A stretch of 64,000 bases of DNA from Rhodoferax_B sp049316285. Its GTDB lineage: Bacteria > Pseudomonadota > Gammaproteobacteria > Burkholderiales > Burkholderiaceae_C. Below are positions 55,454 to 63,329 of this stretch, piece after piece; within the stretch, counting starts at the first letter, position 1, and each line of letters begins with the position of its first letter. The stretch lies in the NCBI RefSeq assembly GCF_049316285.1, contig NZ_JBMOXA010000004.1:220012-284011 (forward strand), in the 5' to 3' direction. The notes under the pieces are model-generated. The model searched no databases and was not told the DNA's origin. It saw only the letters and a list, made by a program, of their open reading frames with translations. The position numbers and the translations under genes were made by a program.

Positions 55454-55921
55454 ATGAACGCCATCCCACTCCCGCCCTCTTCCCAAGGCCTACGCGGCCT
55501 GTGGAACACCTGTGCCAACACCCTTACCCGGCTGGTATCGCACGACCTGCTGGCCCTGGCCACGCGCCTGGCCGTGGCCGCCATCTTTTTCTATTCGGGC
55601 CGCACCAAGGTCGAAGGTATCTTGAGCATCACCGACGGCACCTACGAACTGTTTCGCTCCGAATACAAGCTGCCGCTGGTGCCACCGGAAATCGCCGCGC
55701 ATATGGCCACCTACGCCGAGCACTTCTTCCCGCTGCTGTTGCTGTTGGGTCTGTTCACACGCCTGTCAGCCCTGGCGCTGCTTGGCATGACGTTGACCAT
55801 CCAGCTCTTTGTCTACCCCGATGCCTGGCCCACACATCTCTCGTGGGCGGCATTGATGCTGTACCTGGCCGGGCGCGGCGCTGGCAGGCTGTCGGTCGAC
55901 CACGGCTTACGACTGGCCTGA
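55454..55921 (+). CDS. DoxX-family membrane protein
   Basis: A 155-aa inner-membrane protein with four hydrophobic segments: residues ~33-52, ~70-90, ~95-115 and ~125-145. The DoxX pattern is LATRLAVAAIFFYSGRTKVE and HFFPLLLLLGLFTRLSALAL. DoxX genes often close bufferin and other MNIO operons, possibly for redox supply. It begins 34 bases after bufC. Confidence 0.85.
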   Translation: MNAIPLPPSSQGLRGLWNTCANTLTRLVSHDLLALATRLAVAAIFFYSGRTKVEGILSITDGTYELFRSEYKLPLVPPEIAAHMATYAEHFFPLLLLLGLFTRLSALALLGMTLTIQLFVYPDAWPTHLSWAALMLYLAGRGAGRLSVDHGLRLA

Positions 55922-55990
55922 GGCTGGGCTGAAGCGCGCGGGGGTAAGCTGCGGTGCGTGTGGATTACACACGCCACCCCGGAGCCTCCT

Positions 55991-56260
55991 ATGCAAAAAG
56001 CATCTCTCTACACCATGGCCGCTGCCGCAGTGAGCGCTGTCGCTGTGCCCAGCATGCTGTTCTTCTTCAGCGCCACGGCCAACTCGCAAATTCGCGCAAC
56101 ACCGGCCATGCAGGTGATCGGCACATCGGCCAGCGGCAGCACCAGCACGGCCTGGTTTCACGACGCGTCGGGCAGCCGCGCCGTGGCCTGCCAGACGGTC
56201 AACAACGCCAGCGGGCTGGTCAGCATTCAGTGTGTGTCAACCAAGTTGCCGCAAGAATAA
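55991..56260 (+). CDS. Hypothetical exported protein
   Basis: An 89-aa product from ATG 55991 with GGAG upstream. The N-terminal hydrophobic segment (MAAAAVSAVAVPSMLFFFSA) is a signal peptide or anchor. The remainder is Ser/Thr-rich with two cysteines (AVACQTV, IQCVSTK). No family recognised. It follows the DoxX gene but the 69-base gap leaves operon membership open. Confidence 0.5.
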   Translation: MQKASLYTMAAAAVSAVAVPSMLFFFSATANSQIRATPAMQVIGTSASGSTSTAWFHDASGSRAVACQTVNNASGLVSIQCVSTKLPQE

Positions 56261-56271
56261 AAGTCTGAGTC

Positions 56272-57036
56272 TTATTTCTTGTATTGCGCTGCCAGCGCAT
56301 CGGCGCCAGCCACCAGCAAATGCAGGTCGCTGCCCACACCCACCATGGTCGCGCCCTGCTCCAGGTAAGGCTGGCCCTTGCCGTCCACCGTCAAGATGCC
56401 CACGGCTTTGCCAGCGGCCTTACCAATGGCAATCGCTTGGCTGATCGCCGCCTGCACCACCGGGTGACCCGGCTGGCCGCGGTGGCCCAGGCTGGCGGCC
56501 AGGTCTGATGGGCCTATGAACACCGCGTCCACTCCGGGAACGCGGCAGATGGCGTCCAGCTCGCCCAGCGCCTCTTTCGACTCGATTTGCAGCACCAGCG
56601 CAATCTCGTCGTTGGCACGCGCCATGTAGTCCTTGTAGCGTGTGTAGCCACCGCCGCGCGTGCTGCCGGCCACGCCGCGCAGCCCCTCGGGCGCGAAGCG
56701 CGTGTACGACACCGCCTCTGCGGCCTCGGCCGCGCTGCGGATGTTGGGGATCATCAGGTTCGTTGTGCCCGCGTCCAGCAGGCGCTTGATGAAGGCCATG
56801 TCGTTCGACGGCACCCGCACCACCGCAGCACTCGGTGTGCCACGCAGGGCCAGCAGTTGTGTGCTGATGGTGTCAAGGTTGCTTTGTGTGTGCTCCATGT
56901 CGAGCAGCAGCCAGTCGAAGCCGGCATGGGCCAAGGCTTCCACCGTGGGCAAGAAAGCGAAGTTGCACCACAGGCCTATCAACGGACGGCCCGAGGCCAG
57001 GGCTTGTTTGAAGGTGTTGCTGGGTAGGCTGTTCAT
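56272..57036 (-). CDS. HpcH/HpaI-family aldolase
   Basis: A 254-aa class II pyruvate aldolase. It has LIGLWCNFAFLPTVEAL, the acidic metal site LLLDMEHTQSN, and VLQIESKEAL with Glu, then VDAVFIGPSDLAASLG with Asp. Relatives (GarL, HpaI) cleave 2-keto-3-deoxy sugar acids to pyruvate and an aldehyde. CGGAGA precedes ATG 57036. It closes a catabolic operon of kinase, dehydrogenase and SDR genes. Confidence 0.88.
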   Translation of the reverse strand: MNSLPSNTFKQALASGRPLIGLWCNFAFLPTVEALAHAGFDWLLLDMEHTQSNLDTISTQLLALRGTPSAAVVRVPSNDMAFIKRLLDAGTTNLMIPNIRSAAEAAEAVSYTRFAPEGLRGVAGSTRGGGYTRYKDYMARANDEIALVLQIESKEALGELDAICRVPGVDAVFIGPSDLAASLGHRGQPGHPVVQAAISQAIAIGKAAGKAVGILTVDGKGQPYLEQGATMVGVGSDLHLLVAGADALAAQYKK

Positions 57037-57078
57037 GCTTGTCTCCGGTTTGTTTTAAGTAGGTTTTCTAAGAGCCGC

Positions 57079-57858
57079 TCAGGGCATCAATTGGCCGCCG
57101 TTAACTTCCAAGATCTGCCCGGTCATATAACCCGACAACACGTCATCGGCCAAGAATAGATAGGCGCCCACGCAATCATCCGGCTCGCCAGTCCGGCCCA
57201 TGGGAATGCTCTTGCGTGCGCCTTCCAGTTGCGCAGCGCTGGAGTTGCGCACATGAAAGTCGGTGAGGATCACGCCCGGCGCCACACCGTTCACACGCAC
57301 ACCAAACGGTGCCATCTCGCGTGCCAACACGCGTGTCATGGTGCTCACAAAGGCCTTGGCCGCGCCGTACAGGCCCACACCGTCGCCACCGCCCGTGCGC
57401 GCGGCGATCGAGGTGGTGTTGACCATGCTGCCGCGCCCGGCCTGGCGCATCACCGGTGCAGCGGCGCGGCACACGGCAAACGCGGCGTGTACGTTCAGGC
57501 CCATCACGCGGTCGTAGTCTTCGTCGCTGGCCTGCTCCAGCGGGCGGCGGCCAAACATGTCGCCGGCGTTGTTGATCAACACGTCCAGGCCGCCAAACGC
57601 GTCCACCGTTTTGGCCACAAGTTGATCGGCCACGCTACGGTCTTGCAGGTCACCACCCAGGGTGATGGCCTTGCCGCCCGCCGCACGAATGGCGGCGGCC
57701 ACAGTCTCGGCACCGTCGCGGTTGTGCGCGTAGTGCACGGCCACCTGCGCGCCCTTGGCACCAAAGGCCAGCGCCACCGCCGCACCTATGCCCGAGCCGC
57801 CGCCGGTCACCAGCACGCGGCGGCCGCTGAATTGCAGGGCTTTTGAAAAGTCGATCAT
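57079..57858 (-). CDS. Short-chain dehydrogenase/reductase
   Basis: A 259-aa classical SDR. Cofactor site RRVLVTGGGSGIGAAVALAF, NNAG in DVLINNAGDMFG, catalytic Ser in SMVNTTSIAARTG, Tyr-Lys in GLYGAAKAFV. The start overlaps the pdxA2 stop by four bases and has AGGAG, so it is strongly coupled. In this operon it probably oxidises or reduces a C4 sugar-acid intermediate. Confidence 0.88.
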   Translation of the reverse strand: MIDFSKALQFSGRRVLVTGGGSGIGAAVALAFGAKGAQVAVHYAHNRDGAETVAAAIRAAGGKAITLGGDLQDRSVADQLVAKTVDAFGGLDVLINNAGDMFGRRPLEQASDEDYDRVMGLNVHAAFAVCRAAAPVMRQAGRGSMVNTTSIAARTGGGDGVGLYGAAKAFVSTMTRVLAREMAPFGVRVNGVAPGVILTDFHVRNSSAAQLEGARKSIPMGRTGEPDDCVGAYLFLADDVLSGYMTGQILEVNGGQLMP

Positions 57859-58892
57859 GTTGTCTCCTGGACTTGTTGTGTGTTCTGTGCTGCGGCCGTT
57901 TTGCGCAGGCCCTCCACCAGCGTCATCGCGTATTGCGCCGCATCGACCATGCTGTCGGCGCTGGCGATGCCTTTGCCGGCAATGTCAAACGCCGTGCCGT
58001 GGTCAACCGATGTGCGCAGAATCGGCAGGCCCAGGGTGATGTTGACGCCGCTGACCGCGTTCCAGGCGCCGGTGGCCGGATCTATGGAAAAGCCCAGCAG
58101 CTTCACCGGAATGTGGCCCTGGTCGTGGAACATGGCCACCACCGCATCGAACTGGCCGGCGCGCAATTTGATGAACACCGTGTCGCCCGCCCAAGGCCCG
58201 GTCACCGCATGCCCGGCGGCCGCGTATTCGGCCACGATGGGAGCGATGATTTCACCGTCTTCCTTGCCCAGGATGCCACCCTCGCCCGCATGCGGGTTCA
58301 GCCCCGCCACGGCGATGCGCGGCTCTCTGATGCCCAGCGCGCGCAGCGCGTTCAGCGTCACGTCGAGCACACGGCGCAGGCGCACCGGCGTGAGCCGCTT
58401 GGGCACTTCAGACAACGGGCAGTGCGTAGACACGTGGCTCACGCGCATGCCGCCGTGTGCCAACATCATCACACCGTCGCGCATGCCGGTCAGGTGCGCC
58501 AGCATCTCGGTGTGGCCTTCAAACGGGTAGCCCGCGAGGTGTAGCGCCTCTTTGCACAAAGGCGCGGTGACGATGGCGTCTATCTTGCCGGCCTGCGTCA
58601 TCTGTACTGCACGCTCCACGGCCAGATAAGACCACTTGCCGGCCGCAGCCGACACCTGGCCGACAGGCATGTCGCCGTCTACCGGGCCCACGTCCACCAT
58701 GTGCAGCGGCGCCGCGCCCAGGTTGAGCGCTGTGCTCGCACGTTGCAGCGCCGCAGCGCTGCCGAACACCTGCAGTTCAATGCGGCCTTGCTGCACCAGG
58801 TCACGCATCTGGTGTGCGGCCTTGACGATGATTTCGGGGCCGATACCGGCCGGGTCGCCCATGGTCAGGGCCAGGCGTATGGGTGCGGTCAT
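57855..58892 (-). CDS. pdxA2: PdxA2-type four-carbon acid-sugar phosphate dehydrogenase
   Basis: A 345-aa PdxA-family enzyme: MGDPAGIGPEII at the N-terminus and three metal-ligand histidines in PFEGHTEMLAHL, MFHDQGHIPVKL and SVDHGTAFDIAGKG. In biosynthesis PdxA acts on 4-hydroxythreonine-4-phosphate. Paralogues called PdxA2 act on D-threonate or D-erythronate 4-phosphate when next to a DUF1537 kinase, as here. ATG 58892 overlaps the kinase stop by four bases. Confidence 0.85.
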   Translation of the reverse strand: MTAPIRLALTMGDPAGIGPEIIVKAAHQMRDLVQQGRIELQVFGSAAALQRASTALNLGAAPLHMVDVGPVDGDMPVGQVSAAAGKWSYLAVERAVQMTQAGKIDAIVTAPLCKEALHLAGYPFEGHTEMLAHLTGMRDGVMMLAHGGMRVSHVSTHCPLSEVPKRLTPVRLRRVLDVTLNALRALGIREPRIAVAGLNPHAGEGGILGKEDGEIIAPIVAEYAAAGHAVTGPWAGDTVFIKLRAGQFDAVVAMFHDQGHIPVKLLGFSIDPATGAWNAVSGVNITLGLPILRTSVDHGTAFDIAGKGIASADSMVDAAQYAMTLVEGLRKTAAAQNTQQVQETT

Positions 58893-59962
58893 GTTGTGGG
58901 CTCCTTCTCGGCCAGCAAGGCCAGTAATGCAGACAGATCGTCCGGCGCACCAAAGGCACCGGAGCGTGAATAACAAGTGACGCCGTGCCACGCCCCGCCC
59001 TGCAGCCGCGCACAGCCCCAGCCGCTGCGCGGACCAGCGCCGGCCAAAAGACTTTGCACACCCGCCGCGCGGCACAGGGCCAGCAAGGTATCGCCGCCCA
59101 CCACCACCAGGTTGTCGGGCCGGGGCAGCGTGGCGACCAGCTGCCGCGTGCGCTGGCGCAGCAAGTCTGCTGCGGCCGACGCAGACAAGGGCTCGGCGCT
59201 GGCCAGGTCGGCGCAGTGCATACCGGCAGCGGCCAAGCCCTGCAACTGCGCACGCAATACCGGATGGCGGCTGGCCGTGACCACATGGGTCAAGCCAGGT
59301 TGAATCGCAGGCGCAGCGCCTGGCCTGGTCTGCGCCGACAAGGCCTGGGCCAAACCCGCGCTGCCACACCACAACCAAGACTGGGCATGGGCTTGACCTG
59401 CCTGGGCCGCCAGCGCAGCCAGGTCGGCATCGGAGTTCACGTCGGGAATCAACACCTGGCCTTGACCGCCTGCGGCCAGATCGTGCCCCAACCGCGCCAC
59501 CACGCCGTGCAAGGCAAACACCTCCAGCAAGGAAGGGCTGCTGGCCTCGGGGCTTGGCGCTTGTGATGTGCCCACCCAATGCCGGCCACCACGCGTGAAG
59601 CGACCCTGTGCCGGATAGGCCGGTGCAAACACCACACCCTCAAAACCGGCGTGGCGCAGCAGCCAGGCCACCTCGGCAAAACTGTTGCCACGCAGCAGGC
59701 TGTCGACCTTCTTGAATGCCGCATGACCGGGTGTGGTGAACCACGGCAGGCTGCTTTGCAGCGCACTGACCATGGCGTCGTGCTGTACATCACGTGTGCC
59801 GGTGGCGAGTGCCTGGACGGGTGAGGCAGCGGCTTCCAAAGCCTGGTCTGGTGGCGCCAGATATACCGGCACCGGCGCCACACCCGCAAACATGGCGGCG
59901 CTGTCGAGTGCGCCCGTCAAGTCGTCCGCCAGGATGCGCCAGCTTCCCTTGTGCTGCGTCAT
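58889..59962 (-). CDS. dtnK: Four-carbon acid-sugar kinase (DUF1537, DtnK/OtnK-like)
   Basis: A 357-aa kinase. The N-terminal substrate domain starts ILADDLTGALDSAAMFA, the family signature. The C-terminal nucleotide domain has VVVGGDTLLALCRAAGV. It should phosphorylate D-threonate, D-erythronate or a relative. It is shorter than many family members. It overlaps both neighbours by four bases (ATGA), so the operon is one translational unit. Confidence 0.85.
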   Translation of the reverse strand: MTQHKGSWRILADDLTGALDSAAMFAGVAPVPVYLAPPDQALEAAASPVQALATGTRDVQHDAMVSALQSSLPWFTTPGHAAFKKVDSLLRGNSFAEVAWLLRHAGFEGVVFAPAYPAQGRFTRGGRHWVGTSQAPSPEASSPSLLEVFALHGVVARLGHDLAAGGQGQVLIPDVNSDADLAALAAQAGQAHAQSWLWCGSAGLAQALSAQTRPGAAPAIQPGLTHVVTASRHPVLRAQLQGLAAAGMHCADLASAEPLSASAAADLLRQRTRQLVATLPRPDNLVVVGGDTLLALCRAAGVQSLLAGAGPRSGWGCARLQGGAWHGVTCYSRSGAFGAPDDLSALLALLAEKEPTT

Positions 59963-60777
59963 GCCACCGAGACCTGTGTCACCTTCACCCCCGCCTGGTG
60001 CAGCCCTTCCAGGGCCAGCGGCGGCACACCGCTGTCGGTGATCACTTCGCTGAACTCAGCCAGCGCGCAAATCGTCATGAAGGCGCGTGGGCGGAACTTG
60101 GAGGCATCGACCAATAACCGCCTGGTATGCGCAGCCTGCATCAACGCACGTTTCACGGCAGCCACTTCGGGCTCGGTTTCCGACAACACACCGTCGGTGA
60201 CGGCGTGGGCGCCCATCAGCAACACGTCGGCGCGGATTTGTTTGGCGCCGGTCAGCACCTCGTCACCCATCAAGGTGTTGCTGCCGGCGCGCAGCATGCC
60301 GCCCAGCACATGTACACGCACCAGAGCACTGGTGCCCAACAGTTGCGCCACGGCCAAGTCGTTGGTCACGGCGACGAGCGGAATGCGCCGCTCCAGCGTG
60401 GCCCGCGCGGCCTCCATCACGGTGCTGCCGCTGTCGAAGATCACGCTCTGGCCGGGCTCCAGCCCTGCGGCCGCCGCATAACCAATGGCACGTTTTTCAC
60501 GTGGCGACAACTCGGCCGCCGCCACCGGGTCGGGCTCGAAGGTGCTGTAGTGCTGCTGGCGCAGCAAGGCGCCGCCGTGGGTACGGTCCAGCACCCCCTC
60601 GGCCTCCAGCGCATCGAGGTCGCGGCGCAGTGTGGAAACCGAAGCATCCATGGCCTGCGCCAACTGCTGCAGGGTGACGGCGCCATGCCGGCGCAGGAAG
60701 TCAACGATGCGGTCACGGCGCTGGCTGGGCAGCAAGGAAACCATGGCGAGCTGGGGCGAACGAGAAGATGAGGTCAT
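59959..60777 (-). CDS. DeoR/GlpR-family transcriptional regulator
   Basis: A 272-aa regulator. The N-terminal helix-turn-helix reads RRDRIVDFLRRHGAVTLQQL and MDASVSTLRRDLDALEAEGV. The sugar-phosphate sensor has IFDSGSTVMEAARA, VAVTNDL and DVLLMGAHAV. ATG 60777 is preferred; a GTG at 60819 extends the frame. It is the first gene of the acid-sugar operon and likely senses a phosphorylated intermediate. Confidence 0.86.
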   Translation of the reverse strand: MTSSSRSPQLAMVSLLPSQRRDRIVDFLRRHGAVTLQQLAQAMDASVSTLRRDLDALEAEGVLDRTHGGALLRQQHYSTFEPDPVAAAELSPREKRAIGYAAAAGLEPGQSVIFDSGSTVMEAARATLERRIPLVAVTNDLAVAQLLGTSALVRVHVLGGMLRAGSNTLMGDEVLTGAKQIRADVLLMGAHAVTDGVLSETEPEVAAVKRALMQAAHTRRLLVDASKFRPRAFMTICALAEFSEVITDSGVPPLALEGLHQAGVKVTQVSVA

Positions 60778-60957
60778 GAGGCTTGGTAGATCTTGCGAGG
60801 GTCTTCCTAGGGCTTTCACCTAGTAACGACTTTTTTCTAGCGATAACTGTTGATTGATTTTGGAAGATTGTGAAAGAATTTGACCGAAGTTGCAAGACTC
60901 TCGTTTTGCAGCCCGTTCAACAGCCCAGACAACGATAAAAACCCGGAGACCTAGCTC

Positions 60958-61971
60958 ATGTTGATTTCCCGCTTCATCCCCTCTGCGTTGCCACGCCGCA
61001 GCGTGCTCGGCGCGCTGGCCTGCGCCGCCGTTGCCAGCCTGTCCACCTGGCCAACACTGGCCCAAGCCCAGGCCTACCCCAGCAAACCCATCACCCTGGT
61101 GGTGCCCTACCCTGCGGGCGGTGCCAACGATGCCGTGGGCCGGCTGGTGGGCCAGAAACTGGCCGAAACACTGGGCCAAGCCATCATCATTGACAACCGC
61201 CCCGGCGCCGGCACCACCATAGGCGCGGCGCTGGCGGCACGCGCCCCGGCCGACGGCTACACCCTGGTGCTGGGCTCCCTGGCGAGCAACGCCGTGAGCC
61301 CGCACCTCATCCCCAACCCAGGTTATGACGCGCTGAAAGACTTTGCGCCCATAGGCCTGATCGGTGTGGCGCCCATCGTCGCCACGGTGAACAAGGACTC
61401 GCCCTACACCTCGCTCAAGTCGCTGGTGGACGACGCCAAGAAGCGCCCTGGCGAAGTGATGTATGGCTCGGCCGGCAATGGCTCGCCGCTGCACCTGGCG
61501 GGCGAGTTGTTCAACCAGTCAGCGGGCATCAACATGACCCACGTGCCCTACAAGGGTGGCAACGCCCACACCATGGATTTGATTGGCGGCCGTCTGGCGG
61601 TGATCTTCGACACCACCACCGCCGCCATGCCCATGATCAAGGGCGACAAGGTGCGCGCCATTGCCGTGGCCTCACCCACTCGCCTGCCCGATCTGCCCAA
61701 CGTGCCGACCTTTGCCGAGGCTGGCTACCCGACGTTTGAAGTGCAGGGCTGGTACGCGCTCTACGCCCCGGCCAAGACACCACCCGAGATCCTGGTCAGG
61801 CTCAGCGCCGACCTGGGCAAGGTGATGCAGATGCCCGAGGTGGACAGCAAACTCAAGGCCCTGGCTGTGAAACCCGCCTATGGCTCGCCGCAGGAACTGG
61901 GTACCTTCACCCAGAGCGAATTCGTGAAGTACGGCAAGGTCATCAAGACGGCCAACATCAAGGCCGATTAA
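60958..61971 (+). CDS. Bug-family (TctC-like) periplasmic solute receptor
   Basis: A 337-aa protein with a signal region containing PRRSVLGALACAAVASLS and a mature N-terminus QAYPSKPITLVVPYPAGGAND, the Bug/TTT signature. Later motifs VPYKGGNAHTMDLIGG and VPTFAEAGYP are also typical. These receptors bind organic or sugar acids for tripartite carriers. It is divergent from the DeoR-led acid-sugar operon, so that class of ligand is likely. No membrane subunits are adjacent. CGGAGA precedes ATG 60958. Confidence 0.9.
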   Translation: MLISRFIPSALPRRSVLGALACAAVASLSTWPTLAQAQAYPSKPITLVVPYPAGGANDAVGRLVGQKLAETLGQAIIIDNRPGAGTTIGAALAARAPADGYTLVLGSLASNAVSPHLIPNPGYDALKDFAPIGLIGVAPIVATVNKDSPYTSLKSLVDDAKKRPGEVMYGSAGNGSPLHLAGELFNQSAGINMTHVPYKGGNAHTMDLIGGRLAVIFDTTTAAMPMIKGDKVRAIAVASPTRLPDLPNVPTFAEAGYPTFEVQGWYALYAPAKTPPEILVRLSADLGKVMQMPEVDSKLKALAVKPAYGSPQELGTFTQSEFVKYGKVIKTANIKAD

Positions 61972-62000
61972 GTCCGACCAGGTCCGGGCAGCGGTCGCGG

Positions 62001-62912
62001 TTACCGCATGCTCGGATGCTTGGCGAACAGGTCCGCCGTCCAATCGACAAACGAGCGCACCTTGGCGCTGAGGTGGCGATTCGGCGGGTAGACCACGTAG
62101 ACCGGCACAGGATCTATCTTCCAATCCGCCAACACCTGCACCAACTGGCCGTTGGCTAAATAAGGCTCGGCCATGAAGGTGACCAACTGCGCCACACCCA
62201 GGCCGGCCAGAGCGGCCTCCAGGTAGGCATTGCTTTCGTTCACGGCCACGCGGTAGGGGCCGCTGAGTTCTATGCGTTCGCCGTCCTTGGCAAAGTCGTG
62301 GCCCATCAAGCGGCCGGTGCGTGGCGAAAAATAACGCACCAGGTTGTGGCCGGGCTGCTCCAACTCCAGCGGGTGTTGCGGAGTGCCGTGGCGGCGCAGG
62401 TAGTCAGGCGTGGCCACACTCAAAAACGACAGGTTGGCGATGCGCCGTGCCACCAATGACTGTTCGGACAGTTCACCGCCCCGGATCACGCAGTCCACGT
62501 TGTCAGTGATCAGGTCCACCGGGCGGTCGCTCACACCCAGGTCGAGCTGGATGTCGGGGTACTTGTCGTAGAAGGTGGACAGCGCGGGAATGATCAGCAG
62601 CCGCGCCACCGAGGAACCCACGTCCACACGCAGCCGCCCGCTGGGTGTGGCCTGGGCGTTGGCCATGCTGGCTTCCAATTCATCCAGATCGGCCAGCAGG
62701 CGTGCGGTGCGCTCGAAGTAAGCCGCACCATCGGGCGTCACCGTCACGCGGCGCGTTGTGCGGTTGAGCAGCTTCACGCGCAGGCGTGCTTCCAAGTGCT
62801 GTACCAACTTGGTCACCGTGCCCTTGGGCAAGCCCAGCGAGTCGGCCGCCTTGGTAAAGGTACCGGCTTCGACCACCCGGGCAAATACACGCATCGTCTG
62901 GATTTGGTCCAT
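62001..62912 (-). CDS. LysR-family transcriptional regulator
   Basis: A 303-aa protein from ATG 62912. The helix-turn-helix reads TMRVFARVVEAGTFTKAADS and LGLPKGTVTKLVQHLEARLR. The effector domain follows (RLRVDVGSSVARLLIIPAL, GLGVAQLVTFMAEPYL). It is convergent with the Bug receptor gene. It is upstream of the TIR element, which separates it from the esterase-fold gene, its likely divergent target. Confidence 0.87.
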   Translation of the reverse strand: MDQIQTMRVFARVVEAGTFTKAADSLGLPKGTVTKLVQHLEARLRVKLLNRTTRRVTVTPDGAAYFERTARLLADLDELEASMANAQATPSGRLRVDVGSSVARLLIIPALSTFYDKYPDIQLDLGVSDRPVDLITDNVDCVIRGGELSEQSLVARRIANLSFLSVATPDYLRRHGTPQHPLELEQPGHNLVRYFSPRTGRLMGHDFAKDGERIELSGPYRVAVNESNAYLEAALAGLGVAQLVTFMAEPYLANGQLVQVLADWKIDPVPVYVVYPPNRHLSAKVRSFVDWTADLFAKHPSMR

Positions 62913-63329
62913 GGTTCTAGGGCCTGTTAACACTATGGATGGGAGACGCGTTGCGTGTCCAAAGGGCCAGCGGCGAGGCGCAAAACGCAGCCGGGGTGAA
63001 CCCCGGCAAGGCTTTGCAACGACGCGGCTGGTCCTTTGGGCCGCAACCCGAAGGGAACGTGCTTAAAAAGCCGCCACTCCGCGTTGCGCTCCTAGGCCAG
63101 GCGGACGCCTGGCCGCCAAAGTTCTGATGACACAGCGCCTTGATCGGCGACTTTTTAATCACGTTCGCGCTCCCATCCATAGTGTTAACAGGCCCTCGCT
63201 CAACTTCTAGGGTCGCGGATCATCTCACGTAGAAAATGGCTGATTGTTAGTCGTTTGGAAACAGTGAACTGGCAAATCAGCCATTTATCTAACAGTAGCT
63301 GCCCTATACATTTACTCACACCAGCCACT
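62913..63329. other. Intergenic region between LysR and esterase-fold genes
   Basis: Besides the TIR element it contains an AT-rich stretch at about 63235-63320 that probably carries the promoter of the esterase-fold gene. No other gene is supported. Confidence 0.4.
62919..63196. mobile_element. MITE-like 278-bp element with 27-bp perfect terminal inverted repeats
   Basis: Positions 62919-62945 and 63170-63196 are exact reverse complements over 27 bp (starting AGGGCCTGTTAACACTATGG). The interior has no transposase. A minus-strand frame at 62917-63180 is Pro/Ser/Lys-rich, fills the element and looks spurious. The structure fits a non-autonomous repeat element; copy number cannot be judged from this window. 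Confidence 0.65.

Noticed and set aside
62917..63180. Open frame filling the TIR element
   Set aside because: It is confined to the repeat and shows no protein features; probably spurious.
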